Source: SB11 sp964584305
Lineage (GTDB): Bacteria > Bacteroidota > Bacteroidia > UBA8524
DNA: 64,000 nucleotides
Assembly (NCBI GenBank): GCA_964584305.1
Contig: CAZOZL010000004.1
Location: 62,001 to 126,000 of the forward strand
Direction of reading: 5' to 3'
This document shows, one piece after another, positions 52,054 through 60,648 of the stretch. The first letter of the stretch is position 1. The number at the start of each line of letters is the position of its first letter. The notes under the pieces were generated by a model that worked only from the letters and a program-made list of their open reading frames with translations, was not told the origin of the DNA and did no database searches. The position numbers and the translations under genes were made by a program.

Positions 52054-55000
52054 ATGATTAACTCGATTATAAAAGGTTTCTCAAAAATTTTTGGTAACAA
52101 ATCCGAACGTGATATAAAGGAATTGACACCTAGAGTGGATGAGATTAACAAGCACTTTAAGCAGTATAAAAGCCTTAGTAATGATGAACTAAGAGCCAAA
52201 ACACTTGATTTTAAAACACGCATTGCTGAGTATCTGCAAGATATTGACAGTGAGATAAATCAGCTAAAAGAAAAAGCAAACACCCCTGAAATTAGTATTG
52301 AAGATACTGAACAAGTGTATGGCGATATTGACAAGCTGAAAAAGCGAAGGGACGAAGAACTTGAAAAGGTGTTGGATGAACTACTGCCCGAAACTTTTGC
52401 AGTAATTAAAGAAACTGCCCGCCGATTTACTGATAATGAAACGCTTGAAGTAACTGCAACAGATAACGACCGTGATTTGGCAGCCAAAAAAGTCAATGTA
52501 ACCATTAAAGGCGATAAAGCATATTATGCCAACAGTTGGGATGCAGCAGGCAACATAGTTACTTGGAATATGGTGCATTACGATGTACAACTTATTGGAG
52601 GGATGGTATTGCACAGCGGTAAAATTGCCGAGATGGCAACAGGTGAGGGTAAAACCCTCGTATCAACCCTGCCTGCCTATCTTAATGGTCTTACAGGCGA
52701 AGGAGTACATATAATAACCGTAAACGACTACTTAGCCCGCCGTGATAGCGAGTGGAACGCTCCCTTGTTTGAGTTTCATGGCTTAACTGTTGAGTGTATT
52801 GATAAATACCCATCCAACTCGCCAGAACGCCGCAAAGCATACCAAGCAGATATTATTTATGGCACAAATAACGAGTTTGGTTTTGACTATCTGCGTGATA
52901 ATATGGCGCACGATATTGAAGACTTAGTGCAACGCAAGCACCATTTTAGTATGGTGGATGAAGTGGATAGTGTTTTAATTGATGATGCACGTACACCTCT
53001 TATTATTTCAGGACCAGTACCCAAAGGAGACCAGCAAGAGTTTACCAACCTTAGACCCAGAATAGAAAAGTTGGTAACCACTCAACGTAAATACCTTACC
53101 ACAGCCCTTGCTGATGCAAAAAAATTGATAGCAAGCGACAAAGAGAAAGAAGCGGGACTACTATTACTTCGTTGCCAGCGTGGTTTACCCAAAAACAAGG
53201 CTTTTATAAAGTTTATGGGAGAGCAAGGAATGAAACAATTGCTGCAAAAAACCGAAAATTACTACTTGGCAGACCAACAAAAAGAGATGCCTAAAGTAGA
53301 TGAAGAACTATATTTTGTAATAGAGGAGAAAAATAACAGTATAGACCTTACCGATAAAGGGACGGAACTTATTACCTCATCAGGAGAAGATCCTCACTTT
53401 TTTATAATGCCCGATGTGGGTGCAGAAATAGCCAACATTGAGAACAGTACTGCCGATGCAGATGAAAAAGTGAAGCAAAAAGAAACTTTGATGCGAGACT
53501 ACTCAATAAAATCAGAACGCATACACTCTATAAACCAGTTGCTAAAAGCATACTGTATGTTTGAGAATGATGTGGACTATATTGTTGATGGAGGAAAAAT
53601 AAAAATTGTTGACGAGCAAACAGGGCGTGTATTAGATGGGCGTAGGTATAGTGATGGACTGCACCAAGCTATTGAAGCCAAAGAAAATGTAAAAATAGAA
53701 GCCGCTACACAAACCTTTGCCACAGTTACCCTGCAAAACTATTTCCGTATGTACCACAAACTGGCAGGTATGACGGGGACGGCAGAAACAGAAGCCGGTG
53801 AGTTTTGGGAAATTTATAAACTGGATGTAGTAGTAGTACCTACCAATCGTCCTATTATTAGAAAAGACGAGAACGATTTTATTTATAAAACAATACGCGA
53901 AAAATACAACGCTGTTATTGATGAGGTGATAAAGCAAACCCAAGCAGGTCGCCCTGTTTTAGTAGGTACAACATCGGTAGAGGTGTCAGAATTATTAGCT
54001 AAAATGCTATCCTTCAAAAAAATTAAGCACAATATACTTAATGCGAAGCAGCATCAACGTGAGGCAGAAATTATACAAGAAGCTGGTTTAGCGGGTAGCG
54101 TTACCATAGCTACCAATATGGCGGGTAGGGGTACGGATATTAAACTAGGTGTTGGTGTGGTAGAAGCAGGCGGGCTATCCATTGTAGGTACAGAAAGACA
54201 CGAGTCTCGCCGTGTTGACCGCCAGTTGCGTGGGCGTTCTGGTCGTCAAGGAGACCCAGGTTCATCGCAGTTTTTTATCTCATTAGAAGATAATTTGATG
54301 CGTCTTTTTGCATCGCACCGTATTGCGGGTGTTATGGATAGATTTGGGCATGAGGAAGGGGATAATATCCAACACTCCATGATTTCTAAATCCATAGAGT
54401 CAGCACAGAAAAAGGTAGAGCAAAACAACTTTGGTATTCGTAAGCGCTTGTTAGAGTATGATGATGTGATGAATAGCCAACGTGAAGTTATTTATTCACG
54501 CCGCCGCAACGCATTAATGGGCGATAAGCTGAAACTTGATATTAACAATATCATATTTGATACGGCTGAAGATATATCGGTAAGTTTTCAAGAAATGGGC
54601 GATTATGAAGGCTTTAAAATGGAGCTTATTCGTTTATTTGCCTACGATACCACCATTACCGAAGAAGAATTTAGCGAGTTAAAAACAGATGCCCTTGTTG
54701 ACAGGGTTTATAAAGACCTTAGTGAATTGTATCAACGCAAGTCGAAACAATTTATAGAAACAGCACTGCCTGTAATAAGCGATGTGTACAAATCGCGTGG
54801 CGAGAATGTAGAACTCATCTCAATACCTATTACTGATGGTATAAAATCGTTACAAGTGCTGGTTAATCTTAAAAAAGCATACGAAAGTAATGGCGCAGAA
54901 ATGGTAACCGCATTTGAAAAAATGACCACACTTGCCCTTATTGATGATGAATGGAAGGAACACTTGCGTGAGATGGACGATTTGAAAACATCAGCACAAA

Positions 55001-55362
55001 ATGCAGTTTTCGAGCAGAAAGACCCCTTACTAATTTATAAATTAGAGTCGTTTAATTTATTTAAAAATATGTTGGGTAGGCTTTCAAAAGAAATCTTAAC
55101 CATACTGTTTAAAGGACAAATAGCCGTCCAAGATTCTGATAATGTGCAAGAAGCACACCAACGCAAGCGTACCGATATGAGCGGTATGCAAACCCGCCGC
55201 CCACAAGAAGTTGCAGCAACAGCTAATAGCGGTGGTGATGCCGCAAACTCCGAAGAGCGTGTACCACAAACCCCTATAAAGGCAGATGTAAAAGTGGGGC
55301 GTAATGAGACTTGTCCGTGCGGCAGCGGAAAGAAATTTAAAAACTGCCACGGCAAAGCGTAA
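52054..55362 (+). CDS. secA: Preprotein translocase ATPase SecA
   Basis: A 1102-residue motor of the Sec pathway. N-terminal helix, MATGEGKT (Walker A, near 195), YGTNNEFGFDYLRDN, DEVDSVLIDDARTPLI (Walker B), an insertion in the preprotein cross-linking region usual for Bacteroidota, GMTGTAETEAGEF, ATNMAGRGTDI, RQLRGRSGRQGDPG, and the C-terminal zinc-binding CPCGSGKKFKNCHG. All helicase motifs are present. It is followed by deoC after 29 nt. Confidence 0.97.
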   Translation: MINSIIKGFSKIFGNKSERDIKELTPRVDEINKHFKQYKSLSNDELRAKTLDFKTRIAEYLQDIDSEINQLKEKANTPEISIEDTEQVYGDIDKLKKRRDEELEKVLDELLPETFAVIKETARRFTDNETLEVTATDNDRDLAAKKVNVTIKGDKAYYANSWDAAGNIVTWNMVHYDVQLIGGMVLHSGKIAEMATGEGKTLVSTLPAYLNGLTGEGVHIITVNDYLARRDSEWNAPLFEFHGLTVECIDKYPSNSPERRKAYQADIIYGTNNEFGFDYLRDNMAHDIEDLVQRKHHFSMVDEVDSVLIDDARTPLIISGPVPKGDQQEFTNLRPRIEKLVTTQRKYLTTALADAKKLIASDKEKEAGLLLLRCQRGLPKNKAFIKFMGEQGMKQLLQKTENYYLADQQKEMPKVDEELYFVIEEKNNSIDLTDKGTELITSSGEDPHFFIMPDVGAEIANIENSTADADEKVKQKETLMRDYSIKSERIHSINQLLKAYCMFENDVDYIVDGGKIKIVDEQTGRVLDGRRYSDGLHQAIEAKENVKIEAATQTFATVTLQNYFRMYHKLAGMTGTAETEAGEFWEIYKLDVVVVPTNRPIIRKDENDFIYKTIREKYNAVIDEVIKQTQAGRPVLVGTTSVEVSELLAKMLSFKKIKHNILNAKQHQREAEIIQEAGLAGSVTIATNMAGRGTDIKLGVGVVEAGGLSIVGTERHESRRVDRQLRGRSGRQGDPGSSQFFISLEDNLMRLFASHRIAGVMDRFGHEEGDNIQHSMISKSIESAQKKVEQNNFGIRKRLLEYDDVMNSQREVIYSRRRNALMGDKLKLDINNIIFDTAEDISVSFQEMGDYEGFKMELIRLFAYDTTITEEEFSELKTDALVDRVYKDLSELYQRKSKQFIETALPVISDVYKSRGENVELISIPITDGIKSLQVLVNLKKAYESNGAEMVTAFEKMTTLALIDDEWKEHLREMDDLKTSAQNAVFEQKDPLLIYKLESFNLFKNMLGRLSKEILTILFKGQIAVQDSDNVQEAHQRKRTDMSGMQTRRPQEVAATANSGGDAANSEERVPQTPIKADVKVGRNETCPCGSGKKFKNCHGKA

Positions 55363-55391
55363 CCTATTATATACAGCACTAATATCATTTA

Positions 55392-56048
55392 ATGGATTTA
55401 TCACAATTTATCGAGCATACGCTACTAAGACCTAATACTAGCAAAAAAGATGTGCTATCACTTTGTACGCAAGCAGATAAGCACAATTTTTGGGGTGTTT
55501 GCATTCCGCCATACTATGTAAGTGTAGCCCGTAAAGCAATTAGCGATGCTGGCACAGACACTAAAATAGCTACTGTTATCGGCTTCCCTTTTGGCTATGG
55601 GCGTACTTCTGCCAAAGTAGAAGAGGTGAAACAGGCGTTGCGTGATGGTGTTGACGAGATTGACGCAGTAATTAATATTGCAGCAGTAAAATCAAACGAT
55701 TTTACCACCGTAAGCAATGATATTGATAGTATGATTACGGCTTGCCAAATGCAAAACAAAAAGGCAAAATTAATTTTTGAAGTAGATTTGTTAAACGACA
55801 AAGAAATAACTAAACTTTGTATGTTGGCAGTGGAAGCAGGTGCTGATTTTATTAAAACATCAACAGGTATGTTGCCTGGCGGTGTAACAACAGAGATAAT
55901 TAGTAAACTAAGAAAGCAGCTGCCCGAAAAAGTGCTGATTAAAGCCGCTGGAGGAATTAAAACAGCAAAACAAGCTCAAGAATTAATAGCGGCTGGCGCA
56001 GCAAGAATAGGCACATCAAACGGGTTAAAAATTATAGGCAACAAATGA
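55392..56048 (+). CDS. deoC: Deoxyribose-phosphate aldolase
   Basis: A 218-residue class I aldolase that splits 2-deoxyribose 5-phosphate. IEHTLLRPNTSKKDV opens the barrel, VIGFPFGYGRTSAKVEEV follows, the Schiff-base lysine is Lys155 in ADFIKTSTGM, and the second lysine is in LIKAAGGIKTAKQA. It overlaps the SPOR-like gene by 4 nt (ATGA). Confidence 0.95.
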   Translation: MDLSQFIEHTLLRPNTSKKDVLSLCTQADKHNFWGVCIPPYYVSVARKAISDAGTDTKIATVIGFPFGYGRTSAKVEEVKQALRDGVDEIDAVINIAAVKSNDFTTVSNDIDSMITACQMQNKKAKLIFEVDLLNDKEITKLCMLAVEAGADFIKTSTGMLPGGVTTEIISKLRKQLPEKVLIKAAGGIKTAKQAQELIAAGAARIGTSNGLKIIGNK

Positions 56049-56461
56049 GAAAACTACTTTTAATAGGCATATTGGTGTGTGTAACACAAATAGTTGTTGC
56101 CCAGCAAGACACTATTAAAAAAGGCTCAGTTACCATTAATGTTGATAAAAGAGTAAGCGATTATATAAAATACAGGAAACTTGCCAAACAGGAAGATTCT
56201 TTAACCAAAGGCTACCGCATACAAATAATTATAACAGATAAGCGGGTGGATGCTAAAAAAGCAAAAGAAAAATTTATCAATATGTTTCCCAAATGCCCTG
56301 CCTATTTATTGTTTGATTCACCACATTTTAAAATACGGGTAGGTGATTTTAAAAACAAAATAGAAGCACAAGCCTTGTTGTTTAAACTAATAGAAGAGTA
56401 CCCCACACTTTTTTTGGTTGACGATATGATAAATCCACCCCCAATTGAACCTTGTTATTAG
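56045..56461 (+). CDS. Secreted SPOR-like domain protein
   Basis: A 138-residue protein with signal peptide (to about VVAQQ). The second half (GYRIQIIITD..., FPKCPAYLLFDSPHFKIRVGDFKNKIEAQALL) matches the SPOR/RRM-like fold that binds denuded peptidoglycan glycan strands. The ATG overlaps the deoC stop, so translation is coupled to deoC. Alternative is a general cell-envelope protein; no catalytic site is visible. Confidence 0.8.
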   Translation: MRKLLLIGILVCVTQIVVAQQDTIKKGSVTINVDKRVSDYIKYRKLAKQEDSLTKGYRIQIIITDKRVDAKKAKEKFINMFPKCPAYLLFDSPHFKIRVGDFKNKIEAQALLFKLIEEYPTLFLVDDMINPPPIEPCY

Positions 56462-56520
56462 GCACACAATTATCAGTGCTAATTGCTAAAATTATTGTGC
56501 ATTTTTTGAATTTTAATACT

Positions 56521-56528
56521 TAACTTTG
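56521..56528 (+). promoter_or_regulatory. -7 box of rplS
   Basis: TAACTTTG, followed by CACTCC, matches the Bacteroidota -7 consensus and gives a leader of about 23 nt. Confidence 0.5.
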
Positions 56529-56556
56529 CACTCCTTTTAAAAGAAATCCCATAGTA

Positions 56557-56907
56557 ATGGACTTGATAAAAATAGTAGAAGCAGAATTTATAAAAACCGA
56601 CTTACCAAAATTTGGTGCTGGCGATACAGTAACGGTAAGCTATACAATTAGAGAGGGTGTAAAAGAACGTATCCAACAATTTCAAGGGGTGGTTTTGCAA
56701 CGTCGTAATACGGGTGCAAGTGCTACTTTTACTGTTCGTAAAATATCGAACGGTATTGGTGTTGAACGTATTTTCCCAACGCATAGCCCTTTTATAGATA
56801 AAGTTACCGTTAACAAACACGGTAAAGTACGTAGAGCACGTATTTTTTATCTGCGTGAGCTTAAAGGCAAAAAAGCACGTATCAAAGAAAGAAGATTTAC
56901 CAAATAG
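56557..56907 (+). CDS. rplS: 50S ribosomal protein L19
   Basis: A 116-residue ribosomal protein at the 30S-50S interface. FGAGDTVTVSYTIREG, FQGVVLQRRNTGASATFTVRKIS, GVERIFPTHSPFI, and KVRRARIFYLRELKGKKARIKE are the family core. In many bacteria rplS closes the rpsP-rimM-trmD operon; here it stands alone 34 kb away, with its own promoter and terminator. Confidence 0.97.
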   Translation: MDLIKIVEAEFIKTDLPKFGAGDTVTVSYTIREGVKERIQQFQGVVLQRRNTGASATFTVRKISNGIGVERIFPTHSPFIDKVTVNKHGKVRRARIFYLRELKGKKARIKERRFTK

Positions 56908-56926
56908 GTACAACTACATTTAGATA

Positions 56927-56960
56927 ACAGCCCCAAGAGTTTAACTCTTGGGGCTGTCTT
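56927..56960 (+). terminator. Rho-independent terminator of rplS
   Basis: ACAGCCCCAAGAGTT (56927-56941) pairs perfectly with AACTCTTGGGGCTGT (56943-56957), a 13-bp or longer GC-rich stem, followed by CTTTG. Confidence 0.88.
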
Positions 56961-57109
56961 TGTTTAATTATACTTGCAGCTTTATTAGAACGGGACGGGT
57001 ACGGCAACCCACCGCACTAATGGCAAATAGCTAAAAGCCAAAAATTAGTAAATCAAAAATGTACTATTCTTCCCTAAATAGAATAACTCACCCTTGACTA
57101 TACAACACA

Positions 57110-57129
57110 CCCTCTCTTATAAGAGAGGG
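57110..57129. repeat. 20-bp perfect palindrome
   Basis: CCCTCTCTTA and TAAGAGAGGG are exact inverse complements without spacer, in the 465-nt gap between rplS and the next gene. Confidence 0.6.
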
Positions 57130-57202
57130 GAGGCTTTGATAAAGTGGGGATGAAAGTATATTAGGGGTGAGTTGAATATAATTTTACTTTTGGCTATTGA
57201 AT

Positions 57203-57231
57203 ATTTGTCAAACTTTTAAAGTTTGACAAAT
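57203..57231. repeat. 29-bp palindrome with 14-bp arms
   Basis: ATTTGTCAAACTTT (57203-57216) and AAAGTTTGACAAAT (57218-57231) pair around a single T. AT-rich, no T-run; it resembles a dispersed intergenic palindrome rather than a terminator. Confidence 0.7.
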
Positions 57232-57373
57232 GATCAAATTTTTTTTCCAAACTAAAAAGTAAAGTAAGAAATAAAAGGTATTTCAGGTGGTCTTGCTTTA
57301 TAAGCCTCACCCATATTTATGGTGAAAGTTCATTTGCCTCAAACTATGTTGCTGTGGTTTCTTGGCATAGTAA

Positions 57374-58213
57374 TTACAAGTTAGCTTTTCTTTTCAACTT
57401 TTGCCAAAAGTTGGGTTTTTTATAGTTAATAATAGGTTGCCAATTAAAACTATGCACCGCTTGTATTTTAGCATCAATACTTTTACCCTCTACACTGTTA
57501 AAAAACTCTGCAATGTGTTTTTCGGCACTACCACAAAATTGCCAATAATGTTCAATAGTATCATCACTTCTATGGGGTATAAACTCTTTTTGCAGGTAGT
57601 AAGAAAATGCCAATTGCTCCATAACGTGTTTTTGATACGCCAACAACATTTCATCAGTAAGCTGTAACACCTTTTCTATTACTGGTTTCGCTTGGGTAGG
57701 TAAACCAATAACACCCGCATTCCACATAAAATAATTAGTAGGTATCTTCACCTGCTCACCACTATTTAGTGTAAAGCTATGAGCCTTAATAAAGCGATGT
57801 ATTTTTTTTATAATGGGGTTGGCATTACTTTTAAATGGTGCTTCAGGTAAATGTAATACGGCATTGTTTCCATCAATAATATCAAATAACTGTTGGGGCG
57901 ATTTTTTAAACCATGTATCGCTATCTAAATATAGAAACTTGCCCTCATACTTACTCACAAAATCCAATAGCATCATCACTTTTACCCGATGTATAAAATT
58001 GTGTTTGCCCTTCCACTGCTGCACTGTTTCAGGTGGCATAGGTTCAAATAAAACATACTCCTTTATATCCTCAAAAAACAAAGGGCTATCGGTATATAGT
58101 ACTATAGTGTAATTGTCATCATCTTTTATAAACTTTAGTACTGATAATACACAAAACTTTGCCTCACGCAGTGTGCTCTCTCTACCATAACATTGTATTA
58201 CAAAATAGTTCAT
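57374..58213 (-). CDS. GT-A type glycosyltransferase-like protein
   Basis: A 279-residue protein with a DXD motif at 97-99 in FLYLDSDTWF, preceded by a Rossmann-like start (YFVIQCYGRESTLREAKFCVLSVLK). It resembles GT8-type or general nucleotide-diphospho-sugar transferases. The C-terminus is basic (KLKRKANL), perhaps membrane associated. Substrate is unknown. It starts 3 nt after the thioesterase stop, so both are cotranscribed from upstream. Confidence 0.72.
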   Translation of the reverse strand: MNYFVIQCYGRESTLREAKFCVLSVLKFIKDDDNYTIVLYTDSPLFFEDIKEYVLFEPMPPETVQQWKGKHNFIHRVKVMMLLDFVSKYEGKFLYLDSDTWFKKSPQQLFDIIDGNNAVLHLPEAPFKSNANPIIKKIHRFIKAHSFTLNSGEQVKIPTNYFMWNAGVIGLPTQAKPVIEKVLQLTDEMLLAYQKHVMEQLAFSYYLQKEFIPHRSDDTIEHYWQFCGSAEKHIAEFFNSVEGKSIDAKIQAVHSFNWQPIINYKKPNFWQKLKRKANL

Positions 58214-58216
58214 ACT

Positions 58217-58639
58217 TTATTCAGGCAAAGAATAACGTTCTAAAATCCATTCGGGTATTTGTGCGGCTTTGCCTGTTTTTAAGTCGGTCATTACGTAATC
58301 AAATGTGCCTTTGCAGCTTATTTTGTTAGTTTCTTTTTTTACTATTTCAAACTCAACGGCAGCAATATTTCTTTCAAGTGCGGTAAGGCTTGTTTTTACA
58401 GTAAAGGTTTCTCCCATTAGTAGTGGGCGTTTAAACTCTATGGTAGTTTTACGAATTACCCAGCCCAATCCATTTTCTATAAACTCTTTCATACCCATAC
58501 CATAGCACCGCCCCATTTGGTCGTACCTCGCCGCCAATACATAATCTATGTACTTGCTGCTATGTACGTGCATAAACATATCTATATCATCAGGGCGTAC
58601 CTGCATCTCTGTTTCGTATATGTTTGTATTTAATTTCAC
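58217..58639 (-). CDS. Acyl-CoA thioesterase (hot-dog fold, 4HBT family)
   Basis: A 140-residue hot-dog-fold protein. The active-site region V-R-P-D-D-I-D-M-F-M-H-V near residue 16-27 is in the YbgC/4HBT position, followed by KYIDYVLAARYDQM and TTIEFKRPLLMGETFTV. Full-length. Likely a soluble acyl-CoA thioesterase; its substrate is unknown. Confidence 0.87.
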   Translation of the reverse strand: MKLNTNIYETEMQVRPDDIDMFMHVHSSKYIDYVLAARYDQMGRCYGMGMKEFIENGLGWVIRKTTIEFKRPLLMGETFTVKTSLTALERNIAAVEFEIVKKETNKISCKGTFDYVMTDLKTGKAAQIPEWILERYSLPE

Positions 58640-58691
58640 TTTTTAATTGTTAAATTGTTTTTCGTCAGATGGTTAAAACAATTAAATCACT

Positions 58692-59201
58692 TTAACCATA
58701 AGTCTTTATATATTCCATTGCCAACTCTACATATACAGCGGCGTTTTTCTTTATTGCTTCTATATGTTCAGGGCTAAGTTGTTTCACTACTTTGGCAGGT
58801 GTACCCACTACCATACTATAATCGGGTATTTGCATACCTGCTGGTACCATAGCATTTGCCCCAATAATACAAAAATTGCCCACCTTAGCACCATTCATCA
58901 CCACACTGTGCATACCCACCAATACATTATTGCCAATGGTAGCCCCATGTATTAAAGCCAAATGCCCAATAATACAATCATTACCAATGTTTACGGGGTC
59001 GTTAGGGTCAACATGAAGCACTGCATTGTCCTGAATATTAGTTCTATCGCCTACGGTAATAGTATCACTATCGCCTCGCAAAACAGCCCCAAACCAAACA
59101 GAGCATTCATTGCCCAATTTTACATTACCTATAAGGGTTGCAGTAGGAGCAATAAATACATTTTTGCCTAACACGGCTTGCTTTTTTAAAATAGCTTCCA
59201 T
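58692..59201 (-). CDS. Gamma-type carbonic anhydrase-like protein
   Basis: A 169-residue left-handed beta-helix (hexapeptide repeats from about 15 to 150). GDRTNIQDNAVLHVDPN, IIGHLALIHGATIGNNVLVGMHSVVMNG hold the metal-binding histidines at the usual spacing. PaaY/gamma-CA family; enzyme activity is not certain. A -7 box lies 10 nt upstream of the ATG, divergent from the hutI promoter. Confidence 0.9.
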   Translation of the reverse strand: MEAILKKQAVLGKNVFIAPTATLIGNVKLGNECSVWFGAVLRGDSDTITVGDRTNIQDNAVLHVDPNDPVNIGNDCIIGHLALIHGATIGNNVLVGMHSVVMNGAKVGNFCIIGANAMVPAGMQIPDYSMVVGTPAKVVKQLSPEHIEAIKKNAAVYVELAMEYIKTYG

Positions 59202-59211
59202 ATTTGTGTAG

Positions 59212-59219
59212 CAAAGATA
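59212..59219 (-). promoter_or_regulatory. -7 box of the gamma-carbonic anhydrase gene
   Basis: The minus strand reads TATCTTTG, an exact match, 10 nt before the ATG at 59201. It is divergent from the hutI promoter 27 nt away. Confidence 0.45.
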
Positions 59220-59245
59220 CTAAATACAAATTCGACCTTCGTTCG

Positions 59246-59253
59246 TATCTTTG
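59246..59253 (+). promoter_or_regulatory. -7 box of hutI
   Basis: TATCTTTG matches TAnnTTTG exactly and ends 8 nt before the ATG at 59262, so the leader would be very short. The divergent partner uses the identical octamer. Confidence 0.45.
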
Positions 59254-59261
59254 AAGCCTCT

Positions 59262-60515
59262 ATGCCTACCTTAATTACCAATATAAAATCGCTTTACGGA
59301 GTACTTTCTAAAAATACCATCCTAAAAAAGGGTGCTGAAATGGCTGATTTTGCTAAAATAGACAATGCCTACCTTTTGGTTGAAAATGGCTTGATAAAAG
59401 AATTTGGCTCAATGGCTGATTTAGAAAAATCAGCCAATCATCAAATCATTAAATCATCAAATAAGATAAATGCGGAAGGAAAATTAGTACTTCCCACCTT
59501 TGTTGATAGTCATACACATATAGTATTTGCAAAAAGCCGTGAAGAAGAATTTGTACTAAAAATAAAAGGAGCAAGCTATGAGGAGATTGCAGCCGCAGGG
59601 GGAGGTATCCTTAACTCTGCCCACCGATTGCAAGAAACCACCGAGGATAAATTATTTAACAGTGCATGGCATCGCTTGCAAGAACTAATGCAAAAAGGCA
59701 CGGGAGCAATAGAAATAAAAAGCGGTTATGGACTTACTGTGAATGATGAGATAAAGATATTAAGAGTTATAAAACGCTTGAAGGAAAAAGCACCTATCCC
59801 TATTAAGGCTACATTTTTGGGCGCACACGCTTACCCTGCACAATATAAACAAAACCACAAAGCATATTTAGATTTAATTATCAATGAGATGTTGCCTGCA
59901 ATAGCAACAGAAGGTTTGGCAGACTATATTGATGTTTTTTGCGAAACAGGTTTTTTTAGTGTGGATGAAACCAGCCAAGTATTGGATGCAGGCGAAAAAC
60001 ATGGGCTAAAGGCTAAAATTCACGGCAACCAGTTAGATTATAGTGGAGGTGTACAGGTAGCCATAAAACACAACGCTATAAGTGTTGACCATTTAGAACA
60101 TACTGGTGATGCTGAAATAGAGGCATTAAAAAACAGCAATACACTACCAGTAGGCTTACCTGGTTGCTCATTCTATTTAGGATTACCCTATACGCCCGCC
60201 CGTAAAATTATTAATGCAGGCTTGCCTTTTGTTATAGCAAGTGATTATAACCCCGGTAGCTCCACCGCAGGCGATATGCGTTTTATAGCCGCCTTAGCGT
60301 GTTTAAAAATGAAACTTACACCCGAAGAAGCCTTTAATGCCACTACTATAAACGGTGCTGCTGCTTTAGAGTTGAGTAACGAAGTGGGAAGCATAACAGA
60401 AGGGAAACACGCCAATTTTATTATTACCAAAAAAATACCCTCATTAGCTTGGATACCCTACGCCCACCAAAGCAACTGGATTGACAGTGTTTTTATTAAT
60501 GGTGAAAAAGTATGA
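59262..60515 (+). CDS. hutI: Imidazolonepropionase
   Basis: A 417-residue amidohydrolase of the histidine degradation pathway that opens 4-imidazolone-5-propionate to formiminoglutamate. Motifs: metal ligands in PTFVDSHTHIVFAKSREEEF, YEEIAAAGGGI, KSGYGL, TFLGAHAYP, KIHGNQLDYSGGV, SVDHLEHTG and ASDYNPGS. No other hut genes are adjacent. Confidence 0.95.
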   Translation: MPTLITNIKSLYGVLSKNTILKKGAEMADFAKIDNAYLLVENGLIKEFGSMADLEKSANHQIIKSSNKINAEGKLVLPTFVDSHTHIVFAKSREEEFVLKIKGASYEEIAAAGGGILNSAHRLQETTEDKLFNSAWHRLQELMQKGTGAIEIKSGYGLTVNDEIKILRVIKRLKEKAPIPIKATFLGAHAYPAQYKQNHKAYLDLIINEMLPAIATEGLADYIDVFCETGFFSVDETSQVLDAGEKHGLKAKIHGNQLDYSGGVQVAIKHNAISVDHLEHTGDAEIEALKNSNTLPVGLPGCSFYLGLPYTPARKIINAGLPFVIASDYNPGSSTAGDMRFIAALACLKMKLTPEEAFNATTINGAAALELSNEVGSITEGKHANFIITKKIPSLAWIPYAHQSNWIDSVFINGEKV

Positions 60516-60554
60516 GTATAGTATAATTTAGCACCCATAATCATAAATTAGCAT

Positions 60555-60578
60555 AGTGATAGGTAGAAACCTACCACT
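60555..60578. repeat. REP-like hairpin, copy 3
   Basis: AGTG-A-TAGGT-AGAA-ACCTA-C-CACT forms a stem with one mismatch. It matches the motif of the copies at 10241 and 23155 (AACCTACCRCTTAT), including the downstream ACTTATAA also found in the elements at 23065 and 36916. Confidence 0.5.
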
Positions 60579-60582
60579 TATA

Positions 60583-60632
60583 ATAATTATATTGCAAAGG
60601 CGGACTTAAGTCCGCCTTTGCAATATAATTAT
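60583..60632. repeat. Perfect 50-bp palindrome between convergent genes
   Basis: Two 25-bp arms without spacer or mismatch, centre between 60607 and 60608 (GGACTT|AAGTCC). It lies between hutI and the MuiA-like gene, which converge. The GC-rich core (GCAAAGGCGGACTT) with AT-rich flanks can form a hairpin on either strand, so it may be a bidirectional terminator; alternatively it is a member of a repeat family. Confidence 0.9.
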
Positions 60633-60648
60633 CGGTTTACTATGAGCA

